Shown: positions 50,086 to 63,029 of the stretch, in pieces
Numbering within the stretch: the stretch's first letter is position 1
Layout of the letters: each line of letters opens with the position of its first letter
NCBI RefSeq assembly: GCF_051014685.1
Contig: NW_027478720.1
Location: 186,001 to 250,000, forward strand
From: Ptiloglossa arizonensis
Lineage: Eukaryota; Arthropoda; Insecta; Hymenoptera; Colletidae
Direction: 5' to 3'
Length of the DNA stretch: 64,000 nt
Notes under the pieces: model-generated
What the model was told of the DNA's origin: nothing
Seen by the model: the letters and a program-made list of their open reading frames with translations, nothing else
The model's database searches: none
Position numbers and translations under genes: made by a program

Positions 50086-51310
50086 AAACGCTTGAGAAAC
50101 TCAAAATTTTCGCATTTCTGATGCTCGAAACGAATAACTGGAACGGCCTAGGGGAAAACTACACATACCGTTGTAATCGGGCGAGTTTCTACTTTCAGAT
50201 GCAACAGAAATTTTGCGGATTGGTCGATCCGTTCGCGAGATGTGGCAGTTTGGAAGTAAGAAACGCTTGAGAAACTCAAAATTTTTGCAGTTCTGATGCT
50301 CGAAACGAATAACTAGAACGGCCAAGGGGAAAACTACACCTACCGTTGTAATCGGGCGGGTTTCTTCTTTCAGATGCCACAGAAATTTTGCGGATTGGTC
50401 AATCCGTTCGCTCGATATGGCAGTTTGGAGGTAAGAAACGCTTGACAAACTCAAAATTTTCGCAGTTCTGATGCTCGAAACGAATAACTAGAACGGCCCA
50501 GGGGAAAAGTGCGCATACTGTTGTAATCGGGCGGGTTTATACTTTCAGATACAACAGAAATTTTGCGGATTGGTCAATCCGTTCGCGAGATGTGGCAGTT
50601 TGGAGGTAAGAAACGCTTGAGAAACTCAAAATTTTCGCAGTTCTGAGGCTCGAAACGAATAACTAGAACGGCCCAGGGGAAAAGTGCGCATCCCGTTGTA
50701 ATCGGGCGAGTTTCTACTTTCAGATGCAACAGAAATTATGCGGATTGGTCCATCCGTTCGCGAGATATGGCAGTTTGGAAGTACAAAACGCTTGAGAAAT
50801 TCAAAATTTTCGCAGTTCTGATGCTCGAAACGAATGACTAGAACGGCCTAGGGGAGAAGTACGCATACCGTTGTAATCGGGCGAGTTTCTACTTTCAGAT
50901 GCAACCGAAATTTTACGGATTGTTCAATCCGTTCGCGAGATATGGCAGTTTGGAGGTAAGAAACGCTTGAGACACTCAAAATTTTCGCAGTTCTGATGCT
51001 CGAAACGAATAACTAGAACGGCCTAGGGGAAAACTACACCTACCGTTGTAATCGGGCGAGTTTCTACTTTCAGATGCAACAGAAATTTTGCGGATTGAAC
51101 AATCCGTGAGCGAGATATGGCAGTTTGGAGGTAAGAAACGCTTGAGAAACTCAAAATTTTCGCAGTTCTGAGGCTCGAAACGAATGACTAGAACGGCCTA
51201 GGGGAGAAGTACGCATACCGTTGTAATCGGGCGAGTTTCTACTTTTAGATGCAACAGAAATTTTGCGGATTGAACAATCCGTGAGCGAGATATGGCAGTT
51301 TGGGGATAAG
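50085..51310 (+). repeat. 7-monomer tandem duplication, second copy
   Basis: Second copy of 48,860-50,085 with the same ordered rare variants. Private changes include GTTTCTTCTTTCAG near 50,361, GTTTATACTTTC near 50,534 and GTACAAAACGC near 50,782. The end of homology is near the GGGGATAAG monomer at 51,302. Confidence 0.92.
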
Positions 51311-51650
51311 AAACGCTTGAGAAACTCAAAATTTTCGCAGTCCTGAAGCTCGAAACGAATGACTAGAACGGCCTAGGGGAGAAGTACGCATACCGTTGTA
51401 ATCGGGCGAGTTTCTACTTTCAGGTGCAACAGAAATGTTGCGGATTGGTCGATCCGTTCGCGAGATGTGGCAGTTTGGAGGTAAGAAACGCTTAAAAAAC
51501 TCAAAATTTTCGCAGTTCTGATGCTCGAAACGAATAACTAGAACGGCCCAGGGGAAAAGTGCGCATACCGTTGTAATCGGGCGAGTTTCTACTTTCAAAT
51601 GCAACAGAAATTTTGCGGATTGGTCAATCCGTTCGCGAGATATGGCCGTT

Positions 51651-54277
51651 TGGATTTAAGAAACGCTTGAGAAACTCAAAATTTTCGCAGTTCTGATGCT
51701 CGACACGAATAAATGGAACGGCCCAGGGGAAAACTACACATACCGTTGTAATCGGGCGAATTTCTACTTTCAGAAGCAACAGAAATTTTGCGGATTGGTC
51801 AATCCGTTCGCGAGATATGGCAGTTTGGAGGTAAGAAACGCTTAAGAAACTAAAAATTTTCGCAGTTCTGATGCTCGAAACGAATAACTGGAACGGCCTA
51901 GGGGAAAACTACTCATACCGTTGTAATCGGGCGAGTCTCTACTTTCAGATGCAACAGAAATTTTGCGGATTGGTCAATCCGTTCGCGAGATATGGCAGTT
52001 TGGAGGTAAGAAACGCTTGAGAAACTCAAAATTTGCGCAGTTCTGATGCTTGAAACGAATAACTAGAACCGCCTAGGGGAGAAGTACGCATACCGTTATA
52101 ATCGGGCGAGTTTCTACTTTCAGATGCAACAGAAATTTTGCGGATTGATCAATCCGTTCGCGAGATATGGCAGTTTGGAGGTAAGAAACGCTTGAGAAAC
52201 TCAAAATTTTCGCAGTTCTGATGATCGAAACGAATGACTAGAACGGCCTAAGGGAAAAGTACGCATACCGATGTAATCGGGCGAGTTTCTACTTTCAGAT
52301 GCAACAGAAATTTTGCGGATTGGTCGATCCGTTAGCGAGATATGGCAGTTTGGAAGTAAGAAACGCTTGAGAAACTCAAAATTTTCGCACTTCTGATGCT
52401 CGAAACGAATGACTAGGACGGCCTAGGGGAGAAGTGCCCATACCGTTGTAATCGGGCGAGTTTCTACTTTCAAATGCAACAGAAATTTTGCGGATTGGTC
52501 AACCCGTTCGCGAGATATGGCAGTTTGGAGGTAAGAAACGCTTGAGAAACTCAAAATTTTCGCAGTTCTGATGCTCGAAACGAATAACTGGAACGGCCTA
52601 GGGGAAAACTACACATACCGTTGTAATCGGGCGAGTTTCTACTTTCAGATGCAACAGAAATTATGCGGATTGGTCGAACCGTTCGCGAGATATGGCAGTT
52701 TGGAAGTAAGAAACGCTTGAGAAACTCAAAATTTTCGCAGATCTGATGCTCTCAACGACTAAAACTAGGACGGCCCAGGGGAAAAGTGCGCATACCGTTG
52801 TAATCGGGCGAGTTTCTACTTTCAAATGCAACAGAAATTTTGCGGATTGGTCAATCCGTTCGCGAGATATGGCAGTTTGGAGGTAAGAAACGCTTGAGAA
52901 ACTCAAAATTTTCGCATTTCTGATGCTCGAAACGAATAACTGGAACGGCCTAGGGGAAAACTACACATACCGTTGTAATCGGGCGAGTTTCTACTTTCAG
53001 ATGCAACAGAAATTTTGCGGATTGGTCAATCCGTTCGCGAGATGTGGCAGTTTGGTGGTAAGAAACGCTTGAGAAACTCAAAATTTTCGCATTTCTGATG
53101 CTCGAAACGAATAACTGGAACGGCCTAGGGGAAAACTACACATACCGTTGTAATCGGGCGAGTTTCTACTTTCAGATGCAACAGAAATTTTGCGGATTGA
53201 ACAATCCGTGAGCGAGATATGGCAGTTTGGAAGTAAGAAACGCTTGAGAAACTCAAAATTTTCGCAGTTCTGATGCTCGAAACGAATAACTAGAAACGCC
53301 TAGGGGAAAACTACACATACCGTTGTAATCGGGTGAGTTTCTACTATTAGATGCAACAGAAATTTTGCGGATTGAACAATCCGTGAGCGAGATATGGCAG
53401 TTTGGAGATAAGAAACGCTTGAGAAACTCAAAATTTTCGCAGTTCTGAGGCTCGAAACGAATGACTAGAACGGCCTAGGGGAGAAGTACGCATACCGTTG
53501 TAATCGGGCGAGTTTCTACTTTCAGATGCAACAGAAATTTTGCGGATTGGTCAATCCGTTCGCGAGATGTGGCAGTTTGGTGGTAAGAAACGCTTGAGAA
53601 ACTCAAAATTTTCGCATTTCTGATGCTCGAAACGAATAACTGGATCGGCCTAGGGGAAAACTACACATACCGTTGTAATCGGGCGAGTTTCTACTTTCAG
53701 ATGCAACAGAAATTTTGCGGATTGAACAATCCGTGAGCGAGATATGGCAGTTTGGAAGTAAGAAACGCTTGAGAAACTCAAAATTTTCGCAGTTCTGATG
53801 CTCGAAACGAACAACTAGAAACGCCTAGGGGAAAACTACACATACCGTTGTAATCGGGTGAGTTTCTACTATTAGATGCAACAGAAATTTTGCGGATTGA
53901 ACAATCCGTGAGCGAGATATGGCAGTTTGGAGATAAGAAACGCTTGAGAAACTCAAAATTTTCGCAGTTCTGACGCTCGAAACGAATGACTAGAACGGCC
54001 TAGGGGAGAAGTACGCATACCGTTGTAATCGGGCGAGTTTCTACTTTCAGATGCAACAGAAATGTTGCGGATTGGTCGATCCGTTCGCGAGATGTGGCAG
54101 TTTGGAGGTAAGAAACGCTTAAAAAACTCAAAATTTTCGCAGTTCTGATGCTCGAAACGAATAACTAGAACGGCCCAGGGGAAAAGTGCGCATACCGTTG
54201 TAATCGGGCGAGTTTCTACTTTCAAATGCAACAGAAATTTTGCGGATTGGTCAATCCGTTCGCGAGATATGGCCGTT
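51651..54277 (+). repeat. Distal HOR, 15-monomer variant unit (2,627 bp)
   Basis: Units here are counted from the marker TGGATTTAAG, present at 51,651, 54,278, 56,203, 58,128, 61,280 and 63,030. This unit has 15 monomers plus the 2-bp gain near 52,756. Relative to the 11-monomer form it has further GTTTGGTGGTAAG and GTTTCTACTATTAG monomers. Confidence 0.9.
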
Positions 54278-56202
54278 TGGATTTAAGAAACGCTTGAGAA
54301 ACTCAAAATTTTCGCAGTTCTGATGCTCGACACGAATAAATGGAACGGCCTAGGGGAAAACTACACATACCGTTGTAATCGGGCGAATTTCTACTTTCAG
54401 AAGCAACAGAAATTTTGCGGATTGGTCAATCCGTTCGCGAGATATGGCAGTTTGGAGGTAAGAAACGCTTAAGAAACTAAAAATTTTCGCAGTTCTGATG
54501 CTCGAAACGAATAACTGGAACGGCCTAGGGGAAAACTACTCATACCGTTGTAATCGGGCGAGTCTCTACTTTCAGATGCAACAGAAATTTTGCGGATTGG
54601 TCAATCCGTTCGCGAGATATGGCAGTTTGGAGGTAAGAAACGCTTGAGAAACTCAAAATTTGCGCAGTTCTGATGCTTGAAACGAATAACTAGAACCGCC
54701 TAGGGGAGAAGTACGCATACCGTTATAATCGGGCGAGTTTCTACTTTCAGATGCAACAGAAATTTTGCGGATTGATCAATCCGTTCGCGAGATATGGCAG
54801 TTTGGAGGTAAGAAACGCTTGAGAAACTCAAAATTTTCGCAGTTCTGATGATCGAAACGAATGACTAGAACGGCCTAAGGGAAAAGTACGCATACCGATG
54901 TAATCGGGCGAGTTTCTACTTTCAGATGCAACAGAAATTTTGCGGATTGGTCGATCCGTTAGCGAGATATGGCAGTTTGGAAGTAAGAAACGCTTGAGAA
55001 ACTCAAAATTTTCGCACTTCTGATGCTCGAAACGAATGACTAGAACGGCCTAGGGGAGAAGTGCCCATACCGTTGTAATCGGGCGAGTTTCTACTTTCAA
55101 ATGCAACAGAAATTTTGCGGATTGGTCAACCCGTTCGCGAGATATGGCAGTTTGGAAGTAAGAAACGCTTGAGAAACTCAAAATTTTCGCAGTTCTGATG
55201 CTCGAAACGAATAACTAGAAACGCCTAGGGGAAAACTACACATACCGTTGTAATCGGGTGAGTTTCTACTATTAGATGCAACAGAAATTTTGCGGATTGA
55301 ACAATCCGTGAGCGAGATATGGCAGTTTGGAGATAAGAAACGCTTGAGAAACTCAAAATTTTCGCAGTTCTGAGGCTCGAAACGAATGACTAGAACGGCC
55401 TAGGGGAGAAGTACGCATACCGTTGTAATCGGGCGAGTTTCTACTTTCAGATGCAACAGAAATTTTGCGGATTGGTCAATCCGTTCGCGAGATGTGGCAG
55501 TTTGGTGGTAAGAAACGCTTGAGAAACTCAAAATTTTCGCATTTCTGATGCTCGAAACGAATAACTGGAACGGCCTAGGGGAAAACTACACATACCGTTG
55601 TAATCGGGCGAGTTTCTACTTTCAGATGCAACAGAAATTTTGCGGATTGAACAATCCGTGAGCGAGATATGGCAGTTTGGAAGTAAGAAACGCTTGAGAA
55701 ACTCAAAATTTTCGCAGTTCTGATGCTCGAAACGAATAACTAGAAACGCCTAGGGGAAAACTACACATACCGTTGTAATCGGGTGAGTTTCTACTATTAG
55801 ATGCAACAGAAATTTTGCGGATTGAACAATCCGTGAGCGAGATATGGCAGTTTGGAGATAAGAAACGCTTGAGAAACTCAAAATTTTCGCAGTTCTGACG
55901 CTCGAAACGAATGACTAGAACGGCCTAGGGGAGAAGTACGCATACCGTTGTAATCGGGCGAGTTTCTACTTTCAGATGCAACAGAAATGTTGCGGATTGG
56001 TCGATCCGTTCGCGAGATGTGGCAGTTTGGAGGTAAGAAACGCTTAAAAAACTCAAAATTTTCGCAGTTCTGATGCTCGAAACGAATAACTAGAACGGCC
56101 CAGGGGAAAAGTGCGCATACCGTTGTAATCGGGCGAGTTTCTACTTTCAAATGCAACAGAAATTTTGCGGATTGGTCAATCCGTTCGCGAGATATGGCCG
56201 TT
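54278..56202 (+). repeat. Distal HOR, 11-monomer unit (1,925 bp), copy 1
   Basis: Ordered markers: GGATTTAAG, CTCGACACGAATAAATGG, GGGCGAATTTC, CTTAAGAAACTAAAAATT, GAGTCTCTAC, AATTTGCGCAG, CCGTTATAATC, GATGATCGAAAC, CGCACTTCTG, GAAGTGCCCATACC, GTTTCTACTATTAG, GTTTGGTGGTAAG, CTGACGCTCG and CTTAAAAAACTC. The next copy begins 1,925 bp later and is almost identical. Confidence 0.94.
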
Positions 56203-58127
56203 TGGATTTAAGAAACGCTTGAGAAACTCAAAATTTTCGCAGTTCTGATGCTCGACACGAATAAATGGAACGGCCTAGGGGAAAACTACACATACCGTTG
56301 TAATCGGGCGAATTTCTACTTTCAGAAGCAACAGAAATTTTGCGGATTGGTCAATCCGTTCGCGAGATATGGCAGTTTGGAGGTAAGAAACGCTTAAGAA
56401 ACTAAAAATTTTCGCAGTTCTGATGCTCGAAACGAATAACTGGAACGGCCTAGGGGAAAACTACTCATACCGTTGTAATCGGGCGAGTCTCTACTTTCAG
56501 ATGCAACAGAAATTTTGCGGATTGGTCAATCCGTTCGCGAGATATGGCAGTTTGGAGGTAAGAAACGCTTGAGAAACTCAAAATTTGCGCAGTTCTGATG
56601 CTTGAAACGAATAACTAGAACCGCCTAGGGGAGAAGTACGCATACCGTTATAATCGGGCGAGTTTCTACTTTCAGATGCAACAGAAATTTTGCGGATTGA
56701 TCAATCCGTTCGCGAGATATGGCAGTTTGGAGGTAAGAAACGCTTGAGAAACTCAAAATTTTCGCAGTTCTGATGATCGAAACGAATGACTAGAACGGCC
56801 TAAGGGAAAAGTACGCATACCGATGTAATCGGGCGAGTTTCTACTTTCAGATGCAACAGAAATTTTGCGGATTGGTCGATCCTTTAGCGAGATATGGCAG
56901 TTTGGAAGTAAGAAACGCTTGAGAAACTCAAAATTTTCGCACTTCTGATGCTCGAAACGAATGACTAGAACGGCCTAGGGGAGAAGTGCCCATACCGTTG
57001 TAATCGGGCGAGTTTCTACTTTCAAATGCAACAGAAATTTTGCGGATTGGTCAACCCGTTCGCGAGATATGGCAGTTTGGAAGTAAGAAACGCTTGAGAA
57101 ACTCAAAATTTTCGCAGTTCTGATGCTCGAAACGAATAACTAGAAACGCCTAGGGGAAAACTACACATACCGTTGTAATCGGGTGAGTTTCTACTATTAG
57201 ATGCAACAGAAATTTTGCGGATTGAACAATCCGTGAGCGAGATATGGCAGTTTGGAGATAAGAAACGCTTGAGAAACTCAAAATTTTCGCAGTTCTGAGG
57301 CTCGAAACGAATGACTAGAACGGCCTAGGGGAGAAGTACGCATACCGTTGTAATCGGGCGAGCTTCTACTTTCAGATGCAACAGAAATTTTGCGGATTGG
57401 TCAATCCGTTCGCGAGATGTGGCAGTTTGGTGGTAAGAAACGCTTGAGAAACTCAAAATTTTCGCATTTCTGATGCTCGAAACGAATAACTGGAACGGCC
57501 TAGGGGAAAACTACACATACCGTTGTAATCGGGCGAGTTTCTACTTTCAGATGCAACAGAAATTTTGCGGATTGAACAATCCGTGAGCGAGATATGGCAG
57601 TTTGGAAGTAAGAAACGCTTGAGAAACTCAAAATTTTCGCAGTTCTGATGCTCGAAACGAATAACTAGAAACGCCTAGGGGAAAACTACACATACCGTTG
57701 TAATCGGGTGAGTTTCTACTATTAGATGCAACAGAAATTTTGCGGATTGAACAATCCGTGAGCGAGATATGGCAGTTTGGAGATAAGAAACGCTTGAGAA
57801 ACTCAAAATTTTCGCAGTTCTGACGCTCGAAACGAATGACTAGAACGGCCTAGGGGAGAAGTACGCATACCGTTGTAATCGGGCGAGTTTCTACTTTCAG
57901 ATGCAACAGAAATGTTGCGGATTGGTCGATCCGTTCGCGAGATGTGGCAGTTTGGAGGTAAGAAACGCTTAAAAAACTCAAAATTTTCGCAGTTCTGATG
58001 CTCGAAACGAATAACTAGAACGGCCCAGGGGAAAAGTGCGCATACCGTTGTAATCGGGCGAGTTTCTACTTTCAAATGCAACAGAAATTTTGCGGATTGG
58101 TCAATCCGTTCGCGAGATATGGCCGTT
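56203..58127 (+). repeat. Distal HOR, 11-monomer unit (1,925 bp), copy 2
   Basis: Near-exact repeat of 54,278-56,202. By eye I find only isolated differences, for example CGATCCTTTAGCG near 56,877 and GCGAGCTTCTAC near 57,359. Such similarity indicates a recent duplication. Confidence 0.94.
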
Positions 58128-61100
58128 TGGATTTAAGAAACGCTTGAGAAACTCAAAATTTTCGCAGTTCTGATGCTCGACACGAATAAATGGAACGGCC
58201 TAGGGGAAAACTACACATACCGTTGTAATCGGGCGAATTTCTACTTTCAGAAGCAACAGAAATTTTGCGGATTGGTCAATCCGTTCGCGAGATATGGCAG
58301 TTTGGAGGTAAGAAACGCTTAAGAAACTAAAAATTTTCGCAGTTCTGATGCTCGAAACGAATAACTGGAACGGCCTAGGGGAAAACTACTCATACCGTTG
58401 TAATCGGGCGAGTCTCTACTTTCAGATGCAACAGAAATTTTGCGGATTGGTCAATCCGTTCGCGAGATATGGCAGTTTGGAGGTAAGAAACGCTTGAGAA
58501 ACTCAAAATTTGCGCAGTTCTGATGCTTGAAACGAATAACTAGAACCGCCTAGGGGAGAAGTACGCATACCGTTATAATCGGGCGAGTTTCTACTTTCAG
58601 ATGCAACAGAAATTTTGCGGATTGATCAATCCGTTCGCGAGATATGGCAGTTTGGAGGTAAGAAACGCTTGAGAAACTCAAAATTTTCGCAGTTCTGATG
58701 ATCGAAACGAATGACTAGAACGGCCTAAGGGAAAAGTACGCATACCGATGTAATCGGGCGAGTTTCTACTTTCAGATGCAACAGAAATTTTGCGGATTGG
58801 TCGATCCGTTAGCGAGATATGGCAGTTTGGAAGTAAGAAACGCTTGAGAAACTCAAAATTTTCGCACTTCTGATGCTCGAAACGAATGACTAGAACGGCC
58901 TAGGGGAGAAGTGCCCATACCGTTGTAATCGGGCGAGTTTCTACTTTCAAATGCAACAGAAATTTTGCGGATTGGTCAACCCGTTCGCGAGATATGGCAG
59001 TTTGGAGGTAAGAAACGCTTGAGAAACTCAAAATTTTCGCAGTTCTGATGCTCGAAACGAATAACTGGAACGGCCTAGGGGAAAATTACACATACCGTTG
59101 TAATCGGGCGAGTCTCTACTTTCAGATGCAACAGAAACTTTGCGGATTGGTCAATCCGTTCGCGAGATATGGCAGTTTGGAAGTAAGAAACGCTTGAGAA
59201 ACTCAAAATTTTCGCACTTCTGATGCTCGAAACGAATGACTAGAACGGCCTAGGGGAGAAGTGCCCATACCGTTGTAATCGGGCGAGTTTCTACTTTCAA
59301 ATGCAACAGAAATTTTGCGGATTGGTCAACCCGTTCGCGAGATATGGCAGTTTGGAGGTAAGAAACGCTTGAGAAACTCAAAATTTTCGCAGTTCTGATG
59401 CTCGAAACGAATAACTGGAACGGCCTAGGGGAAAACTACACATACCGTTGTAATCGGGCGAGTCTCTACTTTCAGATGCAACAGAAATTTTGCGGATTGG
59501 TCAATCCGTTCGCGAGATATGGCAGTTTGGAGGTAAGAAACGCTTGAGAAACTCAAAATTTTCGCAGTTCTGATGATCGAAACGAATGACTAGAACGGCC
59601 TAAGGGAAAAGTACGCATACCGATGTAATCGGGCGAGTTTCTACTTTCAGATGCAACAGAAATTTTGCGGATTGGTCGATCCGTTAGCGAGATATGGCAG
59701 TTTGGAAGTAAGAAACGCTTGAGAAACTCAAAATTTTCGCACTTCTCATGCTCGAAACGAATGACTAGAACGGCCTAGGGGAGAAGTGCCCATACCGTTG
59801 TAATCGGGCGAGTTTCTACTTTCAAATGCAACAGAAATTTTGCGGATTGGTCAACCCGTTCGCGAGATATGGCAGTTTGGAGGTAAGAAACGCTTGAGAA
59901 ACTCAAAATTTTCGCAGTTCTGATGCTCGAAACGAATAACTGGAACGGCCTAGGGGAAAACTACACATACCGTTGTAATCGGGCGAGTTTCTACTTTCAG
60001 ATGCAACAGAAATTATGCGGATTGTTCGAACCGTTCGCGAGATATGGCAGTTTGGAAGTAAGAAACGCTTGAGAAACTCAAAATTTTCGCAGATCTGATG
60101 CTCGAAACGACTAAAACTAGGACGGCCCAGGGGAAAAGTGCGCATACCGTTGTAATCGGGCGAGTTTCTACTTTCAAATGCAACAGAAATTTTGCGGATT
60201 GGTCAATCCGTTCGCGAGATATGGCAGTTTGGAGGTAAGAAACGCTTGAGAAACTCAAAATTTTCGCATTTCTGATGCTCGAAACGAATAACTGGAACGG
60301 CCTAGGGGAAAACTACACATACCGTTGTAATCGGGCGAGTTTCTACTTTCAGATGCAACAGAAATTTTGCGGATTGGTCAATCCGTTCGCGAGATGTGGC
60401 AGTTTGGTGGTAAGAAACGCTTGAGAAACTCAAAATTTTCGCATTTCTGATGCTCGAAACGAATAACTGGAACGGCCTAGGGGAAAACTACACATACCGT
60501 TGTAATCGGGCGAGTTTCTACATTCAGATGCAACAGAAATTTTGCGGATTGAACAATCCGTGAGCGAGATATGGCAGTTTGGAAGTAAGAAACGCTTGAG
60601 AAACTCAAAATTTTCGCAGTTCTGATGCTCGAAACGAATAACTAGAAACGCCTAGGGGAAAACTACACATACCGTTGTAATCGGGTGAGTTTCTACTATT
60701 AGATGCAACAGAAATTTTGCGGATTGAACAATCCGTGAGCGAGATATGGCAGTTTGGAAGTAAGAAACGCTTGAGAAACTCAAAATTTTCGCAGTTCTGA
60801 TGCTCGAAACGAATAACTAGAAACGCCTAGGGGAAAGCTACACATACCGTTGTAATCGGGTGAGTTTCTACTATTAGATGCAACAGAAATTTTGCGGATT
60901 GAACAATCCGTGAGCGAGATATGGCAGTTTGGAGATAAGAAACGCTTGAGAAACTCAAAATTTTCGCAGTTCTGACGCTCGAAACGAATGACTAGAACGG
61001 CCTAGGGGAGAAGTACGCATACCGTTGTAATCGGGCGAGTTTCTACTTTCAGATGCAACAGAAATGTTGCGGATTGGTCGATCCGTTCGCGAGATGTGGC

Positions 61101-61279
61101 AGTTTGGAGGTAAGAAACGCTTAAAAAACTCAAAATTTTCGCAGTTCTGATGCTCGAAACGAATAACTAGAACGGCCCAGGGAAAAAGTGCGCATACCGT
61201 TGTAATCGGGCGAGTTTCTACTTTCAAATGCAACAGAAATTTTGCGGATTGGTCAATCCGTTCGCGAGATATGGCCGTT
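58128..61279 (+). repeat. Distal HOR, expanded 18-monomer unit (3,152 bp)
   Basis: The 11-monomer order with a further seven monomers and a 2-bp gain near 60,108. The GAAGTGCCCATACC monomer recurs at about 58,910, 59,260 and 59,785, so small 2- and 3-monomer duplications built part of the expansion. A one-monomer duplication of the AGAAACGCC/CTATTAG type lies at about 60,581-60,930. Confidence 0.9.
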
Positions 61280-63029
61280 TGGATTTAAGAAACGCTTGAG
61301 AAACTCAAAATTTTCGCAGTTCTGATGCTCGACACGAATAAATGGAACGGCCTAGGGGAAAACTACACATACCGTTGTAATCGGGCGAATTTCTACTTTC
61401 AGAAGCAACAGAAATTTTGCGGATTGGTCAATCCGTTCGCGAGATATGGCAGTTTGGAGGTAAGAAACGCTTAAGAAACTAAAAATTTTCGCAGTTCTGA
61501 TGCTCGAAACGAATAACTGGAACGGCCTAGGGGAAAACTACTCATACCGTTGTAATCGGGCGAGTCTCTACTTTCAGATGCAACAGAAATTTTGCGGATT
61601 GGTCAATCCGTTCGCGAGATATGGCAGTTTGGAGGTAAGAAACGCTTGAGAAACTCAAAATTTGCGCAGTTCTGATGCTTGAAACGAATAACTAGAACCG
61701 CCTAGGGGAGAAGTACGCATACCGTTATAATCGGGCGAGTTTCTACTTTCAGATGCAACAGAAATTTTGCGGATTGGTCAATCCGTTCGCGAGATATGGC
61801 AGTTTGGAGGTAAGAAACGCTTGAGAAACTCAAAATTTGCGCAGTTCTGATGCTTGAAACGAATAACTAGAACCGCCTAGGGGAAAACTACACATACCGT
61901 TGTAATCGGGCGAGTTTCTACTTTCAGATGCAACAGAAATTTTGCGGATTGGTCAATCCGTTCGCGAGATGTGGCAGTTTGGTGGTAAGAAACGCTTGAG
62001 AAACTCAAAATTTTCGCATTTCTGATGCTCGAAACGAATAACTAGAAACGCCTAGGGGAAAACTACACATACCGTTGTAATCGGGTGAGTTTCTACTATT
62101 AGATGCAACAGAAATTTTGCGGATTGAACAATCCGTGAGCGAGATATGGCAGTTTGGAGATAAGAAACGCTTGAGAAACTCAAAATTTTCGCAGTTCTGA
62201 GGCTCGAAACGAATGACTAGAACGGCCTAGGGGAGAAGTACGCATACCGTTGTAATCGGGCGAGTTTCTACTTTCAGATGCAACAGAAATTTTGCGGATT
62301 GGTCAATCCGTTCGCGAGATGTGGCAGTTTGGTGGTAAGAAACGCTTGAGAAACTCAAAATTTTCGCATTTCTGATGCTCGAAACGAATAACTGGAACGT
62401 CCTAGGGGAAAACTACACATACCGTTGTAATCGGGCGAGTTTCTACTTTCAGATGCAACAGAAATTTTGCGGATTGAACAATCCGTGAGCGAGATATGGC
62501 AGTTTGGAAGTAAGAAACGCTTGAGAAACTCAAAATTTTCGCAGTTCTGATGCTCGGAACGAATAACTAGAAACGCCTAGGGGAAAACTACACATACCGT
62601 TGTAATCGGGTGAGTTTCTACTATTAGATGCAACAGAAATTTTGCGGATTGAACAATCCGTGAGCGAGATATGGCAGTTTGGAGATAAGAAACGCTTGAG
62701 AAACTCAAAATTTTCGCAGTTCTGACGCTCGAAACGAATGACTAGAACGGCCTAGGGGAGAAGTACGCATACCGTTGTAATCGGGCGAGTTTCTACTTTC
62801 AGATGCAACAGAAATGTTGCGGATTGGTCGATCCGTTCGCGAGATGTGGCAGTTTGGAGGTAAGAAACGCTTAAAAAACTCAAAATTTTCGCAGTTCTGA
62901 TGCTCGAAACGAATAACTAGAACGGCCCAGGGGAAAAGTGCGCATACCGTTGTAATCGGGCGAGTTTCTACTTTCAAATGCAACAGAAATTTTGCGGATT
63001 GGTCAATCCGTTCGCGAGATATGGCCGTT
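61280..63029 (+). repeat. Distal HOR, 10-monomer variant unit (1,750 bp)
   Basis: Starts like the 11-monomer unit. It then repeats the AATTTGCGCAG/GATGCTTGAAAC monomer (near 61,655 and 61,830) and jumps to the GTTTGGTGGTAAG monomer near 61,980, skipping the GATGATCGAAAC and GTGCCCATACC monomers. A recombination junction within a monomer explains this. Confidence 0.9.
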
